From Fibrobacter sp. (GTDB lineage: Bacteria; Fibrobacterota; Fibrobacteria; Fibrobacterales; Fibrobacteraceae): a DNA stretch of 38,763 bases. Within the stretch, counting starts at the first letter, position 1, and each line of letters begins with the position of its first letter. Shown one piece after another: positions 1 to 8,872 of this stretch. A program made the translations under genes and the position numbers. Under the pieces are notes generated by a model that did no database searches, was not told the origin of the DNA, and saw only the letters and a list, made by a program, of their open reading frames with translations. The DNA is taken from assembly GCA_012515825.1 (NCBI GenBank), contig JAAYXQ010000269.1, positions 1 through 38,763 of the forward strand. Reading direction: 5' to 3'.

Positions 1-242
1 ATATAAGAAGATAAGCCCGAAATCATATTCGTTAGTTCTGATAACGTAATTCCTATTTCTGTCATGTAAGCTTCGTTATCGCTTTTATTTAGATCGGCCT
101 TTAACGCTTCTTCTATTTGTTTTTCATATTTTATAATACTTTTTTTAAGCTTTTTTAACTGAGCCAAACGATAAGAAAAGGAAAGAGTTTTGCCCGAATC
201 ATAAAATGCTCGTAATGCCTCTATCTTTTTTACAATATCCAT
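1..242 (-). CDS. Aldehyde dehydrogenase (ALDH3-like), N-terminal part
   Basis: This is the first 80 codons of a gene that leaves the window at its left edge. The product starts MDIVKKIEALRAFYDSGKT and continues through a helical stretch containing LKADLNKSDNEAYMTEIG. That pattern matches the N-terminus of class 3 NAD(P)-dependent aldehyde dehydrogenases, which oxidise fatty or aromatic aldehydes to acids; the catalytic Cys and Glu would lie outside the window. The ATG is 2 nt after the mfd stop codon, and a GGAGGG ribosome binding site sits inside the last mfd codons, so the gene is probably translated from the mfd transcript. The family call is fairly firm, the substrate unknown. Confidence 0.8.
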   Translation of the reverse strand, partial: MDIVKKIEALRAFYDSGKTLSFSYRLAQLKKLKKSIIKYEKQIEEALKADLNKSDNEAYMTEIGITLSELTNMISGLSSY

Positions 243-244
243 TT

Positions 245-3200
245 TTACCCTCCAGTTCTTGAATCAAAAGCTTTGAAAGTTTCGTGCACTCGTTTTGCTA
301 GAGCAACCGAATCTCCACGCCCTAATTCAATAACGGCTTGTAAAGGCGTTGAGCCTAAATAACGCATTGGATAAGGCGATAGAGATAAAATTTCAGCTAA
401 AATTCTCGGGTCTACAGGAGGATATTCTGCAAAGGTAAGCGCAAGCATACCGCGACGTTGCTGAATTCCTTGTATTCGTAGACGACCAGCCCAAAGAGCT
501 GTTTCTGTAATTAAAAAGAGCATTTCAGCAGGTTCAGGAATTGGTCCAAAACGATCCTGAATTTCTTCTCGAATTGATTTTACTTCAAGTTCCGAAGTAA
601 TTCGAGCTAAACGCTGGTATAATGTGATTCTAGATAAGCCATCTTCTATCCAATCTTCTGGTAAATAAGCATCTACGCCTATTTCGATACGTGGTTGAAT
701 TGGTTTTTCTGTGGTGCCGCCGCGAATCATTTCTACCGCTTCTTTTACCAATCGCACGTATGTTTCAAAACCAATTTCAGCAATAAAGCCATGTTGTTCT
801 GATCCTAGAAGGTTTCCTGCGCCTCTTATTTCTAGATCTCGCATCGCAAGCTGATAACCGCTCCCTAAATCGGTGAATTGTTCTAAAGCTTGTAATCTTT
901 TAGCTGAATCGACTGAAATTTCACCTTTCGCAGGAGTTACTAAATAGGCATGGGCTAAAACGTCCGAACGACCGACACGCCCGCGCATTTGATAAAGCTG
1001 GCTGATTCCAAAATGATGAGCATTCATGATTATAATCGTATTCGCATTTGGAACATCTAGTCCAGACTCAATAATATTTGTGCTCACCAATATATCAAAA
1101 TGCCTTGAAATAAAAGCTTCCATCACTCTTTCGAGATCTCGGTCAGCCATTTGCCCATGAGCTACACCCACCCGTGCTTCAGGAGCCCAAGATTCTACAT
1201 CATCAGCCAATTGCAAGATATTTTGAACTCGATCGTTGACAATAAATACTTGGCCGCCACGAGCTAATTCATCTTTTACTGCCTGAGCTAAAACAACATC
1301 GTTTCTCTTTAATAATTTTGTTTCTACAGGAAGGCGATTCATTGGAGGTGTATTGATAAGAGAAATATCTCGCACTCCAGTCATGCTTAGATGAAGAGAA
1401 CGCGGAATCGGTGTAGCACTCATGCTGAGCGTATCTACAGATAAGCGCATTTCACGGAGTAATTCTTTTTGCTTAACTCCAAATTTTTGTTCTTCATCAA
1501 TGATTAAAAGACCTAAATCTTTAAATTGAATTTTTTGAGAAAGTAAAGAATGAGTTCCAATGACAATATCAATAGCCCCTTTCTTTAATTTTTCAAAAAC
1601 TTCCTTTTTGTCTTTTACGGATCGATAACGATTGACTAAATCAATATTTACTGGAAAGGCAGCAAAACGTTCTCTAAAATTTTCATAATGTTGAGCCGCG
1701 AGAATCGTTGTAGGAACAAGAACTACGACTTGTTTTTTGGATAAGATGCATTTGAAAGCCGCCCGCATGGCAACTTCTGTTTTACCAAAACCAACATCTC
1801 CGCAAATCAGGCGATCCATTGGCTTTTTACTTTCCATATCTTTTTTAATATCTAAAACGGCATTTGTCTGATCAGGTGTCGGTTCATATTCAAAAGATTC
1901 TTCAAATTCTTCTTGAAGTTTATTGTCTGGAGCAAATGCAAACCCTTCTGTAAGTTCTCTTTTAGCATATAGCTCTACAAGCTCTTTTGCTATTTGTATG
2001 ACTTTTTGTTTAACGCGTTTTTTTAAGTTTTCAAAAGCTTTAGAACCTAATCGATTGAGCTGAACTTCACCGTCTTCAGGGGTTTGTAGCTTTTCTATTT
2101 TTTGCAAATCCGCTACAGGAAATTTTAAGCGATCGCCACCTTGATACTCTAGTAACGCACAATCGACCATGCCGCCATTGACTTCCACGCGAACAAGACC
2201 AAGATAACGCCCTACGCCATGGTCTTCGTGAGCGACTAGATCGCCTCTAGAAAGAGATTCGACTAATAAGGCGTTAGAGATTGAGCCAGAGATCATTTTC
2301 TTTCGACTCTTCTTGGAGTGGCGATTGAAAATGCGAGTTTCTGTTAAGAACGCTACCTTCTCTTCAGTAAGCCAGAAACCTTCTGTTAAAGACGCTTCTA
2401 AAAAGCCTTCTATCTCGACTTCATGGAACAAATGTTGCAATCGATGAAGTGCACCTGAAGTTGGAGCCACAATATAAACTCGTCCGCCCTCCAGCGTAAA
2501 TTCTTCTATTTGCTTTAATACATGATCAATTCCAGAATCTTCAAAATTTTGAGTACGTAATTCATAATGCATCCAATTTGATGCATTCGTTTGAACACGT
2601 GTAAAATCTAAAGTAAAAGTATTTGCAAAAAAAGATGAAAAATGACTAAAATGCCACCAAATTTTATCGGGAGTAAAATCATGAAAATGGCCTTCAGCAA
2701 CTTCTAGATATTGAACATCATAAGAAGCTCTTAAAGAAGAAGCGTGCTCAGCTATTGAAGACAATTCATCAAAAACAACATTTGCTGATTTTATGTAATC
2801 GAAAATAGAGGACGTTAACGATTCATAAGCCGAACGTTTCCAGAAATAACTATTTAGATCTCCTGTAAAATGGAATTTGTCTTTTTCAGCAATATTGAAT
2901 TCCCCCATTGGGTAAATATCAATCGCCGCCATGGTATCAAGAGAGCGTTGCGTAAAAATATCAAAGGAGCGAATAGACTCTATTTCATCGCCAAAAAATT
3001 CTATTCGAATAGGATGTTCGTATAAGAATCCATTAATATCCACGATACAGCCGCGAATAGAAAACTCCCCTACAGCACTCACTATAGGTTGTTCCTTAAA
3101 CCCCATATCTAATAAGATTGGTCTTAAGGCCTTCGGATCGAGAATCGAACCGACTTTTAGAGATTGAATCTTTTTATTTAAAAAACCAGGAGCAGGAAGC

Positions 3201-3586
3201 TTTAATAATAAAGCATCAATAGGGCAAACTACGATTAGAGGTCCTGATGTTTGAATATCTCTGAAAAAAAGAAGGCGTTCTTCTAAAACACCATCAAAAG
3301 GGGCTTTTTCTTCATAAGGTTTTAAGCCTATGGAAGGAAAAAAGCGAATATTTTCTTCTGAAACAAGGCTCGATAGATTGGCCATCCATTCTTCTGAGCT
3401 CTTGTAATCTTTGGTGATAATAACAATGTTTTCTGGATTTTTAAGAAAACGACTCGCTATAATGATAGATTCGGCAGATAAATTGAGACCACTGACATGT
3501 AAAGTACCCCTTGCAGGGTGGTGATCCCATATATTTAAGGTATCTAAAGAACATTCCTGAAGAAATTGAGAAAAATTCTGCATCAT
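245..3586 (-). CDS. mfd: Transcription-repair coupling factor Mfd
   Basis: Mfd is a DNA translocase that removes RNA polymerase stalled at lesions and recruits UvrA. The 1113-residue product has the usual length and order: a UvrB-like N-terminal region (about 1-350), the CarD-like RNA-polymerase interaction domain (about 445-500, GDLVAHEDHGVGRYLG), and a RecG-like helicase core. Walker A GDVGFGKT is at about 596-603, the DEEQ box at 697-700, and an SATPIPRSL motif follows. The C-terminal TRCF domain is present (LPEDWIEDGLSRITLYQRL and onward). The start is supported by a TAAGG ribosome binding site upstream. It lies downstream of tRNA-Lys and its terminator, and runs almost directly into the aldehyde dehydrogenase gene. 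Confidence 0.97.
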   Translation of the reverse strand: MMQNFSQFLQECSLDTLNIWDHHPARGTLHVSGLNLSAESIIIASRFLKNPENIVIITKDYKSSEEWMANLSSLVSEENIRFFPSIGLKPYEEKAPFDGVLEERLLFFRDIQTSGPLIVVCPIDALLLKLPAPGFLNKKIQSLKVGSILDPKALRPILLDMGFKEQPIVSAVGEFSIRGCIVDINGFLYEHPIRIEFFGDEIESIRSFDIFTQRSLDTMAAIDIYPMGEFNIAEKDKFHFTGDLNSYFWKRSAYESLTSSIFDYIKSANVVFDELSSIAEHASSLRASYDVQYLEVAEGHFHDFTPDKIWWHFSHFSSFFANTFTLDFTRVQTNASNWMHYELRTQNFEDSGIDHVLKQIEEFTLEGGRVYIVAPTSGALHRLQHLFHEVEIEGFLEASLTEGFWLTEEKVAFLTETRIFNRHSKKSRKKMISGSISNALLVESLSRGDLVAHEDHGVGRYLGLVRVEVNGGMVDCALLEYQGGDRLKFPVADLQKIEKLQTPEDGEVQLNRLGSKAFENLKKRVKQKVIQIAKELVELYAKRELTEGFAFAPDNKLQEEFEESFEYEPTPDQTNAVLDIKKDMESKKPMDRLICGDVGFGKTEVAMRAAFKCILSKKQVVVLVPTTILAAQHYENFRERFAAFPVNIDLVNRYRSVKDKKEVFEKLKKGAIDIVIGTHSLLSQKIQFKDLGLLIIDEEQKFGVKQKELLREMRLSVDTLSMSATPIPRSLHLSMTGVRDISLINTPPMNRLPVETKLLKRNDVVLAQAVKDELARGGQVFIVNDRVQNILQLADDVESWAPEARVGVAHGQMADRDLERVMEAFISRHFDILVSTNIIESGLDVPNANTIIIMNAHHFGISQLYQMRGRVGRSDVLAHAYLVTPAKGEISVDSAKRLQALEQFTDLGSGYQLAMRDLEIRGAGNLLGSEQHGFIAEIGFETYVRLVKEAVEMIRGGTTEKPIQPRIEIGVDAYLPEDWIEDGLSRITLYQRLARITSELEVKSIREEIQDRFGPIPEPAEMLFLITETALWAGRLRIQGIQQRRGMLALTFAEYPPVDPRILAEILSLSPYPMRYLGSTPLQAVIELGRGDSVALAKRVHETFKAFDSRTGG

Positions 3587-3608
3587 AAAGGCCTTAAAGA
3601 TAAAAAGA

Positions 3609-3642
3609 AAAAAGCCGATCCCTATAAAAGGATCGGCTTTTT
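3609..3642 (-). terminator. Intrinsic terminator after tRNA-Lys
   Basis: A 13-bp perfect stem (AAAAAGCCGATCC pairing with GGATCGGCTTTTT) encloses an 8-nt loop, with T-runs on both sides. It starts 2 nt after the tRNA 3' end and lies between the tRNA and mfd. It should end the tRNA transcript and would work in either direction. Confidence 0.85.
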
Positions 3643-3643
3643 C

Positions 3644-3716
3644 TGAGCTAAGAAGGATTCGAACCTTCGACCCACGCCTTAAAAGGGCGTTGCTCTACCA
3701 GCTGAGCTATTAACCC
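3644..3716 (-). tRNA. tRNA-Lys (anticodon UUU)
   Basis: The 73-nt sequence folds as a complete cloverleaf. The acceptor stem GGGTTAA pairs with TTAGCTC (two G-U pairs), the D arm is GCTC-AGCTGGTA-GAGC, and the anticodon stem ACGCC/GGCGT carries loop CTTTTAA with anticodon TTT. The T arm is GAAGG-TTCGAAT-CCTTC and the discriminator base is A. CCA is not encoded, so it must be added by the nucleotidyltransferase. Confidence 0.96.
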
Positions 3717-3726
3717 GACAAAGCCA

Positions 3727-3755
3727 AAGATAATAAACGTTTAGAATTTTGTAAA
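3727..3755 (-). promoter_or_regulatory. Sigma-70-like promoter of tRNA-Lys
   Basis: On the minus strand a TTTACA -35 box (3750-3755) and a TATCTT -10 box (3727-3732) are separated by exactly 17 bp. Initiation about 7 nt downstream would fall only a few bases before the tRNA 5' end at 3716, as expected for a tRNA promoter. Confidence 0.6.
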
Positions 3756-3763
3756 TTATAAAA

Positions 3764-4777
3764 ATGCACTTTTTTAAACTTTTTTTCTTTTTTGCTTTAT
3801 TTTTTGGTCTAATAACTCCTTTTTCATATTCTTTTTTCGAAAAGAATGAGGCAGGGCTTGAAGTTTTTTCTTTTTCTAGAACTTTTCAAAGTCCTAGAAA
3901 CATGTCATTAGAACGTTCTGCAGGAGCTCTCCCCTCTACAGATCCAAGTATAGTACAGCTAAATCCTGCAGGATTAGAAATTGGGGAAGGCAAAAAAAAT
4001 GCAGTTTCCGTCTATTGGCAAACTGGAGCTTGGGCAGATAATCAAGGAATTATTTCATATTCAAGAAAATTAAATGCAATGACATTACAAGCTTCTTACG
4101 GTTGGATTCGTTACGGAGATATTGATGGTTATGATGAATTCGGTAACCCTACTGGGCAAATTCATTCGCCACAAAGCCAATTATTTACTTTAACAAGCTC
4201 TTTTCCATTAACTCATTTTCGTTTTGGTAGTACAGTGAAGCTAGCCACGGATAAACTTTCTGGTGAAGTTGGCGATAGAACAGCGATTGCACTTGCCTTT
4301 GATTGGGGCTTTTCTTGGTTATCCACTAGCACTCGTTATGGTTTTGCTCTCACTGCAAGAGATTTTGGTTCCATGATACGAGACTATGTTGATGATTCTT
4401 CTAATGACTCTTATGCGATGGCTCAAACAATTTCCATTGCCGCATTCTTAAGACCAAGAACAATTCCTCGCTTAAGTTTACTGATGGAAAATTCTTTTCC
4501 AAGGTATTCTCAACCCACGGTCTCCTTAGGTGCGGAATATATTTTGGGTAAATATATTTTTCTACGTGCAGGATTCAATCGCACATGGCTTGATCTTAGT
4601 CGAGACGCAAAAGAACTATTTGCATCAAATTCTCGCCCCAGTGAATCCTATGAATCTCGCCTTTTCAGCGTTGGTGCAGGCTTTTTACACGAAATTTTCT
4701 CCTTAGATTATTCGTTTTCTTACTTGACTCAAGGGCTTGGTTTAGAACATCGATTTGGCTTAAGTTTTTATTTTTAG
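3764..4777 (+). CDS. PorV/PorQ-like outer-membrane beta-barrel protein
   Basis: The 337-residue product has a very hydrophobic Phe-rich signal peptide (MHFFKLFFFFALFFGL and onward). It then carries the N-terminal signature of the PorV/PorQ (UPF0164-like) family: a small-residue stretch around AGALPSTDPSIVQLNPAGL, where the first strand follows an NPAGL-type turn. The rest alternates short amphipathic strands and polar turns and ends in an aromatic residue (GLSFYF), typical of outer-membrane barrels. PorV-type proteins act in type IX secretion, while other members transport lipophilic compounds or have no known role; the sequence does not distinguish these. No Shine-Dalgarno is seen, and an AT-rich TATAAAA lies directly before the ATG. 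It begins the surface-polysaccharide block. Confidence 0.72.
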   Translation: MHFFKLFFFFALFFGLITPFSYSFFEKNEAGLEVFSFSRTFQSPRNMSLERSAGALPSTDPSIVQLNPAGLEIGEGKKNAVSVYWQTGAWADNQGIISYSRKLNAMTLQASYGWIRYGDIDGYDEFGNPTGQIHSPQSQLFTLTSSFPLTHFRFGSTVKLATDKLSGEVGDRTAIALAFDWGFSWLSTSTRYGFALTARDFGSMIRDYVDDSSNDSYAMAQTISIAAFLRPRTIPRLSLLMENSFPRYSQPTVSLGAEYILGKYIFLRAGFNRTWLDLSRDAKELFASNSRPSESYESRLFSVGAGFLHEIFSLDYSFSYLTQGLGLEHRFGLSFYF

Positions 4778-4781
4778 TCTC

Positions 4782-5522
4782 ATGCGAAAACAGTTCGATA
4801 TTATTGTTTATCCTGTAAAAGAAATAGAACCACCGATAGAGGATCCCGCTTTAGAATGGTTTCCTTCTTTAAATGTAAACGAAGCGCTTCCTAATACCAC
4901 AGCAGAGTGGATTATCATTATACATCATGACATTAATATTTCAAGAGAGCATTTAAATCAAATAGCACAGGCATGTAATGATTTTCCAATGATTGATTGT
5001 TTTGCCCCTTCTTTATATGCAAGCTCAAGTGAAACCTCTTTTGCTTCTGCCTATGTTATAGATATTCTTAAAGGACCAGTGACTATAGATCTACATACGC
5101 GAGATCCCTTTGAATATGTAGCTGCTTCTTCGCCATACCTTATGGTTGTTTCAAGAAGAATAATTCAGCGTACAGGAGCTTTTGATTTAGATCTTTCTTT
5201 AGCCATTCGTTTTATTGATCTTGGTCTTCGAATGTATCATGCAGGAGGAAAAATATTTTCCATCCCTCTATCCCCAGTAGAGCTTAAAAATTCATCTAAA
5301 ACAAAAGAGATCTTATCCATAAACGAACGCGAATGGTCACTATGTCTTTTCAAGAACATGGGAATCAAAGCCACATTCGTTTATTTAAAAAAGAATTTCA
5401 AAATAAGTATTCTCGTTCATTTTCTAAGAAAGATGAAATCATTTTATCACAAAAGAAAAAAAGCAACTTTGCTATCTAAATTTTCAGACGAGTATTTGCA
5501 AAAATTTTATCAAGCGTTCTGA
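4782..5522 (+). CDS. Divergent GT2-like glycosyltransferase
   Basis: This 246-residue protein starts 4 nt after the previous stop. It lacks a clean nucleotide-sugar-binding N-terminus, but two stretches fit the GT-A fold of family 2 glycosyltransferases. One is HHDINISREHL, in the place of the DxD-bearing strand. The other is VSRRIIQRTGAFDLD followed by FIDLGLRMYHAGGKI, the usual acceptor-side block, with D in place of the common E/D-D pair. The C-terminus is strongly basic, which suggests membrane contact. It may be a surface-glycan transferase with reduced motifs or an inactive paralogue. Its last 39 nt overlap the convergent GT4 gene. Confidence 0.6.
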   Translation: MRKQFDIIVYPVKEIEPPIEDPALEWFPSLNVNEALPNTTAEWIIIIHHDINISREHLNQIAQACNDFPMIDCFAPSLYASSSETSFASAYVIDILKGPVTIDLHTRDPFEYVAASSPYLMVVSRRIIQRTGAFDLDLSLAIRFIDLGLRMYHAGGKIFSIPLSPVELKNSSKTKEILSINEREWSLCLFKNMGIKATFVYLKKNFKISILVHFLRKMKSFYHKRKKATLLSKFSDEYLQKFYQAF

Positions 5523-6605
5523 TATATTTTTTAAGCTAAAACGATCTAATAGAGCATTCGCTTTATCCCAATCCACAAGAGGATCTCCAGCTAAACGTTG
5601 TTTGAGAATAGCAACATAAGATTCTACATCATCTGGAGGGAATACTAAAGGGGTAATGCCTTCTAAATTTTCTTTTAATGCAGAAGTTGCTGAAGAAGCC
5701 ACAGGCGTTCCACAAGCTAATGCTTCTAGAGGCGGTAAGCCAAAGCCTTCAAGCCAAGAAGGATAAACGACTAAATCCGTATGACAGTAAAAATCTCGCA
5801 GAAGATCTGAAGTGATTTCTGTGAAATGAAAAACATTTTTTATTTGCTTTTTCTGAATAATTTTTTCTATACGTTCTGTTATTTTTCCTATTCGAACAAA
5901 AGCCGTTTCAGGACATAAGCGAGCTAATTCAAAAAATGTTTCCAAATTCTTTCGAGGCTCATCTAAGCTGATATTTAAGCAAAAGCCATTATACCCCACC
6001 ATTTTATTTTTTTCTCTAAATGATTTTTTCTCTCCCAGAGTGGGAGCTTTCTCTGGTCTTTTAAAAAGATCAAAATTAACAGGACATCCTAATACACAAA
6101 ATGGTTTATGACTGATTTTGAAATGCTTTTGTGCTTCGTTTTGAGTGTAAATGGAATTAAAAATATAGGCATCTGCATTTACTGTATTTTTAATAAAAAA
6201 TTGGTTAATTAATTTGAATTTTAGACTATTTGGATAAAGGGTTTCAGCAAATGTATCATGGACAAAAACCAATACTTTTGAAGAAGAATTTATTTTCTTA
6301 ACACTTGGGACAAGAAAAGCAAGCTCTGGACGAATCAATACCACAAAATCGGGATCGAATGAATGAACCATGGGGCTTAATGAGTTCTTAAAAGTAAAAA
6401 AGCCTGTATAAAGTGATGAAGCCGTAATAAATTCATCTTCCTTATTTGCCTCGGGTCTTTGTGAAAAATATTGAGGCGTAATTAACCAAATTATTTTGAC
6501 GTCATAATGTAAAACCAATGCTTTTTTCAAGTCTAATGTCAAACGACCAAAACTAGTACATGGGTTTTTATCACAAATCAAAATAAGGCGCTTTTTATTT
6601 TTCAT
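5484..6605 (-). CDS. Glycosyltransferase family 4 (GT-B fold)
   Basis: The 373-residue product has the two-domain GT-B layout. The N-terminal acceptor domain includes VVLIRPELAFLV and a VFVHDTFAETLYP stretch. The C-terminal donor domain starts near GYNGFCLNISLDEPRKNLETF and carries the retaining-glycosyltransferase signature PSWLEGFGLPPLEALACGTPV, whose E-x7-E pair binds the nucleotide sugar. It probably adds a sugar to a surface glycan. It is the only gene of this block on the minus strand and overlaps its convergent neighbour by 39 nt. No clear ribosome binding site precedes the ATG. Confidence 0.88.
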   Translation of the reverse strand: MKNKKRLILICDKNPCTSFGRLTLDLKKALVLHYDVKIIWLITPQYFSQRPEANKEDEFITASSLYTGFFTFKNSLSPMVHSFDPDFVVLIRPELAFLVPSVKKINSSSKVLVFVHDTFAETLYPNSLKFKLINQFFIKNTVNADAYIFNSIYTQNEAQKHFKISHKPFCVLGCPVNFDLFKRPEKAPTLGEKKSFREKNKMVGYNGFCLNISLDEPRKNLETFFELARLCPETAFVRIGKITERIEKIIQKKQIKNVFHFTEITSDLLRDFYCHTDLVVYPSWLEGFGLPPLEALACGTPVASSATSALKENLEGITPLVFPPDDVESYVAILKQRLAGDPLVDWDKANALLDRFSLKNISERLIKFLQILV

Positions 6606-6696
6606 AAAATAAATCTATAAAAAAATGATTACGTTAGCTCCTTATGGATTTTTTATCAATAAAGAGAAGAAGTGATAACGGTTTTATATTGTTAAT

Positions 6697-6725
6697 TTGA
6701 TTCTTTTTAATTGTAGAGATACTTT
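6697..6725 (+). promoter_or_regulatory. Possible promoter of the glycosyltransferase run
   Basis: TTGATT (6697-6702) and TACTTT (6720-6725) are 17 bp apart in the 150-bp divergent gap ahead of the GT2 gene. The match is moderate and the gap is AT-rich, so chance is possible. If real, it could drive the genes from 6756 onward. Confidence 0.35.
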
Positions 6726-6755
6726 TGGATAATAAAAACCTACTATTTTTGTAAT

Positions 6756-7703
6756 ATGCCTAAACTTTTTATTGCATTAGCGACTTATAATGGTGAAAAA
6801 TATATTGAACTATTTTTACGTTCATTACTTAATCAAACATTGAAAGCCGATCAGATTATTGCTATAGATGATGCTTCATCAGACAAAACCGTTTCCATTT
6901 TAGAACAATTTTCTTCCCTACTACCACTAAAAATTATTATCCATGAAAAAAATCAAGGGCATCGTGCTTCATTTGACCATGCTTTAAAAGAAATTCAAAA
7001 AATTAAATCCCCTGGAGATCTTGTTGCATTAGCAGATCAAGATGATATTTGGCTTCCTCATAAGCTGCTTTTATTAAGTCAAAAAATTGAAAATAATGAT
7101 TTAATTTTTGGAGATGCTCAAATCATTGATGAAAATGGAAAAATCACAGCGTCCTCTTGGAGAGAACTATCTCATATTTCTTCAACACAACCATTTTTAG
7201 CTCACGTAGCTGGATTTAATCACGTAACGGGCTGTTTATCTCTTTTTAAGGCTAGTTTTTTAGATGAAATCCTTCCAATTCCTGAAGGAGTCACTGTTCA
7301 TGATAGATGGGTTGCATTAATGGCAGAAAAAAGAAATGGCATTCAAAGTCTTTTTGAACCTGTGGCACAATATCGTATTCATGAAAATAATGCAGTCGGA
7401 ATAAAAAAAATTTCTAGTATGGAACAAGTTATTAAAATGAACATAACATGGTTAAAAATGCTCATCGAAGAAAAAGATCGCATTCCTTTAACTATAGAAG
7501 AACTTTCATTTACGAAAAAACTTTTGTCTTTACAAGAAATAAGATTAAAAAGACCGATCGCCCCCTCATATTTATTTTGGGTTTGGCGTCATCGAAGTAT
7601 TTTGTTTTTTAATACTTCTTCTATAAAACAGCAACTTCGAAAAGCGGTCTTTTCTGTAATTGGACTTTCTTTTGCCAAGCGTTTTTTAGGGAAATCTTCA
7701 TGA
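6756..7703 (+). CDS. GT2 glycosyltransferase (rhamnosyltransferase-like)
   Basis: A 315-residue GT-A family 2 enzyme. It begins with the canonical IALATYNGEKYIELFLRSLL donor-binding start, has IDDASSDKT for the nucleotide, and ALADQDDIWLPHKL containing the D-x-D metal site typical of RfbF/WsaF-like rhamnosyltransferases. Later HDRWVALMA includes the region of the catalytic base. It is probably a cytoplasmic enzyme extending a surface polysaccharide; the sugar is not predictable. Its TGA overlaps the ATG of the next frame (ATGA), so the two are translationally coupled. No clear Shine-Dalgarno is seen. Confidence 0.9.
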   Translation: MPKLFIALATYNGEKYIELFLRSLLNQTLKADQIIAIDDASSDKTVSILEQFSSLLPLKIIIHEKNQGHRASFDHALKEIQKIKSPGDLVALADQDDIWLPHKLLLLSQKIENNDLIFGDAQIIDENGKITASSWRELSHISSTQPFLAHVAGFNHVTGCLSLFKASFLDEILPIPEGVTVHDRWVALMAEKRNGIQSLFEPVAQYRIHENNAVGIKKISSMEQVIKMNITWLKMLIEEKDRIPLTIEELSFTKKLLSLQEIRLKRPIAPSYLFWVWRHRSILFFNTSSIKQQLRKAVFSVIGLSFAKRFLGKSS

Positions 7704-7939
7704 GAATAGGTATTGGTATAAAAACCTCCATTTTTACTTCTAAAGATTCAGTCATGGAAGAAATTGTAAGCCCTTGTGCCATCTATTTTGATCCTACTTC
7801 GGAAAAATCAATTGCAAATACAATTAAGTCATTTTACTTCTCTAAATCTTTAACTACATTTACTCAAGAGCAAGAAGAGGCACGCGTTAACTATGCCATG
7901 CTTAGCCAATTTTCTTTATCCAAGAGAGCGGAATCATGA
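7700..7939 (+). pseudogene. GT4 glycosyltransferase remnant (in-frame internal deletion)
   Basis: Only 79 codons remain. Residues 1-8 (MRIGIGIK) look like the first strand of a GT4 enzyme. They are joined directly to a stretch that looks like the end of one: TSIFTSKDSVMEEIV corresponds to the S-x-x-x-E-V-V segment, CAIYFDP to the A-x-x-x-D-P strand, then SIANTI and a final helix. The catalytic body is absent. Both ends keep 4-nt ATGA overlaps with the flanking GT2 genes, so the open frame still transmits translational coupling. It is probably a relic of a full GT4 gene of a glycan locus; a small functional protein cannot be excluded. Confidence 0.6.
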
Positions 7940-8865
7940 AAACGGCCATCATACTAGTGACTTACAATCGATTCGACTTAACAAACGCCTGTTTAAGGTG
8001 TTTACTTCCTTTGTTAAACAGAGGCTTTGAAATAGCTATTGCTGATAATGGAAGTACCGATAATACGGTTCAAAAAATCAAAGAAGAATTTCCGAAAGTT
8101 CACGTATTTGAACTTTTTAGTAATAAAGGATTTGGTGCTGCCAATAATTTTGCCGTACGGCGATTAATAGAAAAAGGCGTCGAATTTGATTCTATTTGTC
8201 TACTAAACAATGATACGCTTCCAAAAATGCAAACTCTGCCTTTGCTACAACAAGCTTTGATTCGCTATCAAGCTTCTCATCCAGATGAAGCCATTATTGC
8301 ACCTCGTATAAAGAGTATCAATGGACGAGAACAAAAGAATTATTATTCTAATATTTCTTGGCCTCAATTTATTTTAAATGCTTTTAGAACTGAATCTTCA
8401 GCTGCAGAATATTTGCATGGCACGCTACGCCCAACAGATGATCCGACTTTACTAGAAGCTTATTGGATTAATGCTGTTTGTTTAATGATGTCTCGTTCTC
8501 TTTGGGAAAAAATAGGTGGATTTGATGAACGTATTTTTATGTACTATGAAGATATGGATTTCGCCTTACGAGCAAAGAAAAATTCAGCTCGTTTTTTAAT
8601 TGAAATGCAGTCCATTCTCACTCATTTGGGTGGAGGATCTTCCAAAAGCTCTTTATCACAAGCCCTTCAACATGATCAATCACAAGAATATATTTTTTAT
8701 AAGCATCATGGGATTATAGGTAAACTAGCATCTAAAAAATTCAGAATTTTAAGAAGTCTTTTAAGAATTGTATTAGGAATTCCGTTTTATCTTTTTATTC
8801 CTTCCATTAGAGAAAGAGTTAGTATTCATTTTCGCTTATTAAAAAATGTATTCAGCAAAAAATAA
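7936..8865 (+). CDS. GT2 glycosyltransferase (rhamnosyltransferase/GlfT-like)
   Basis: A 309-residue family 2 glycosyltransferase. It opens with AIILVTYNRFDLTNACLRCL, has ADNGSTDNT for UDP/dTDP-sugar binding, and CLLNNDT as the DxD-equivalent site. It also has the acceptor block GGFDERIFMYYEDMDFALRA with the ED pair carrying the catalytic base. The C-terminal 60 residues are basic and hydrophobic, suggesting membrane association. The start overlaps the stop of the GT4 remnant (ATGA). It is likely to act in the same glycan pathway as the GT2 upstream and the Wzi-like barrel downstream. Confidence 0.9.
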   Translation: MKTAIILVTYNRFDLTNACLRCLLPLLNRGFEIAIADNGSTDNTVQKIKEEFPKVHVFELFSNKGFGAANNFAVRRLIEKGVEFDSICLLNNDTLPKMQTLPLLQQALIRYQASHPDEAIIAPRIKSINGREQKNYYSNISWPQFILNAFRTESSAAEYLHGTLRPTDDPTLLEAYWINAVCLMMSRSLWEKIGGFDERIFMYYEDMDFALRAKKNSARFLIEMQSILTHLGGGSSKSSLSQALQHDQSQEYIFYKHHGIIGKLASKKFRILRSLLRIVLGIPFYLFIPSIRERVSIHFRLLKNVFSKK

Positions 8866-8872
8866 ACCTATT

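Noticed and set aside
2931..3167. Plus-strand 78-codon frame inside mfd
   Set aside because: Antisense to the mfd N-terminal domain, no ribosome binding site, no recognisable product.
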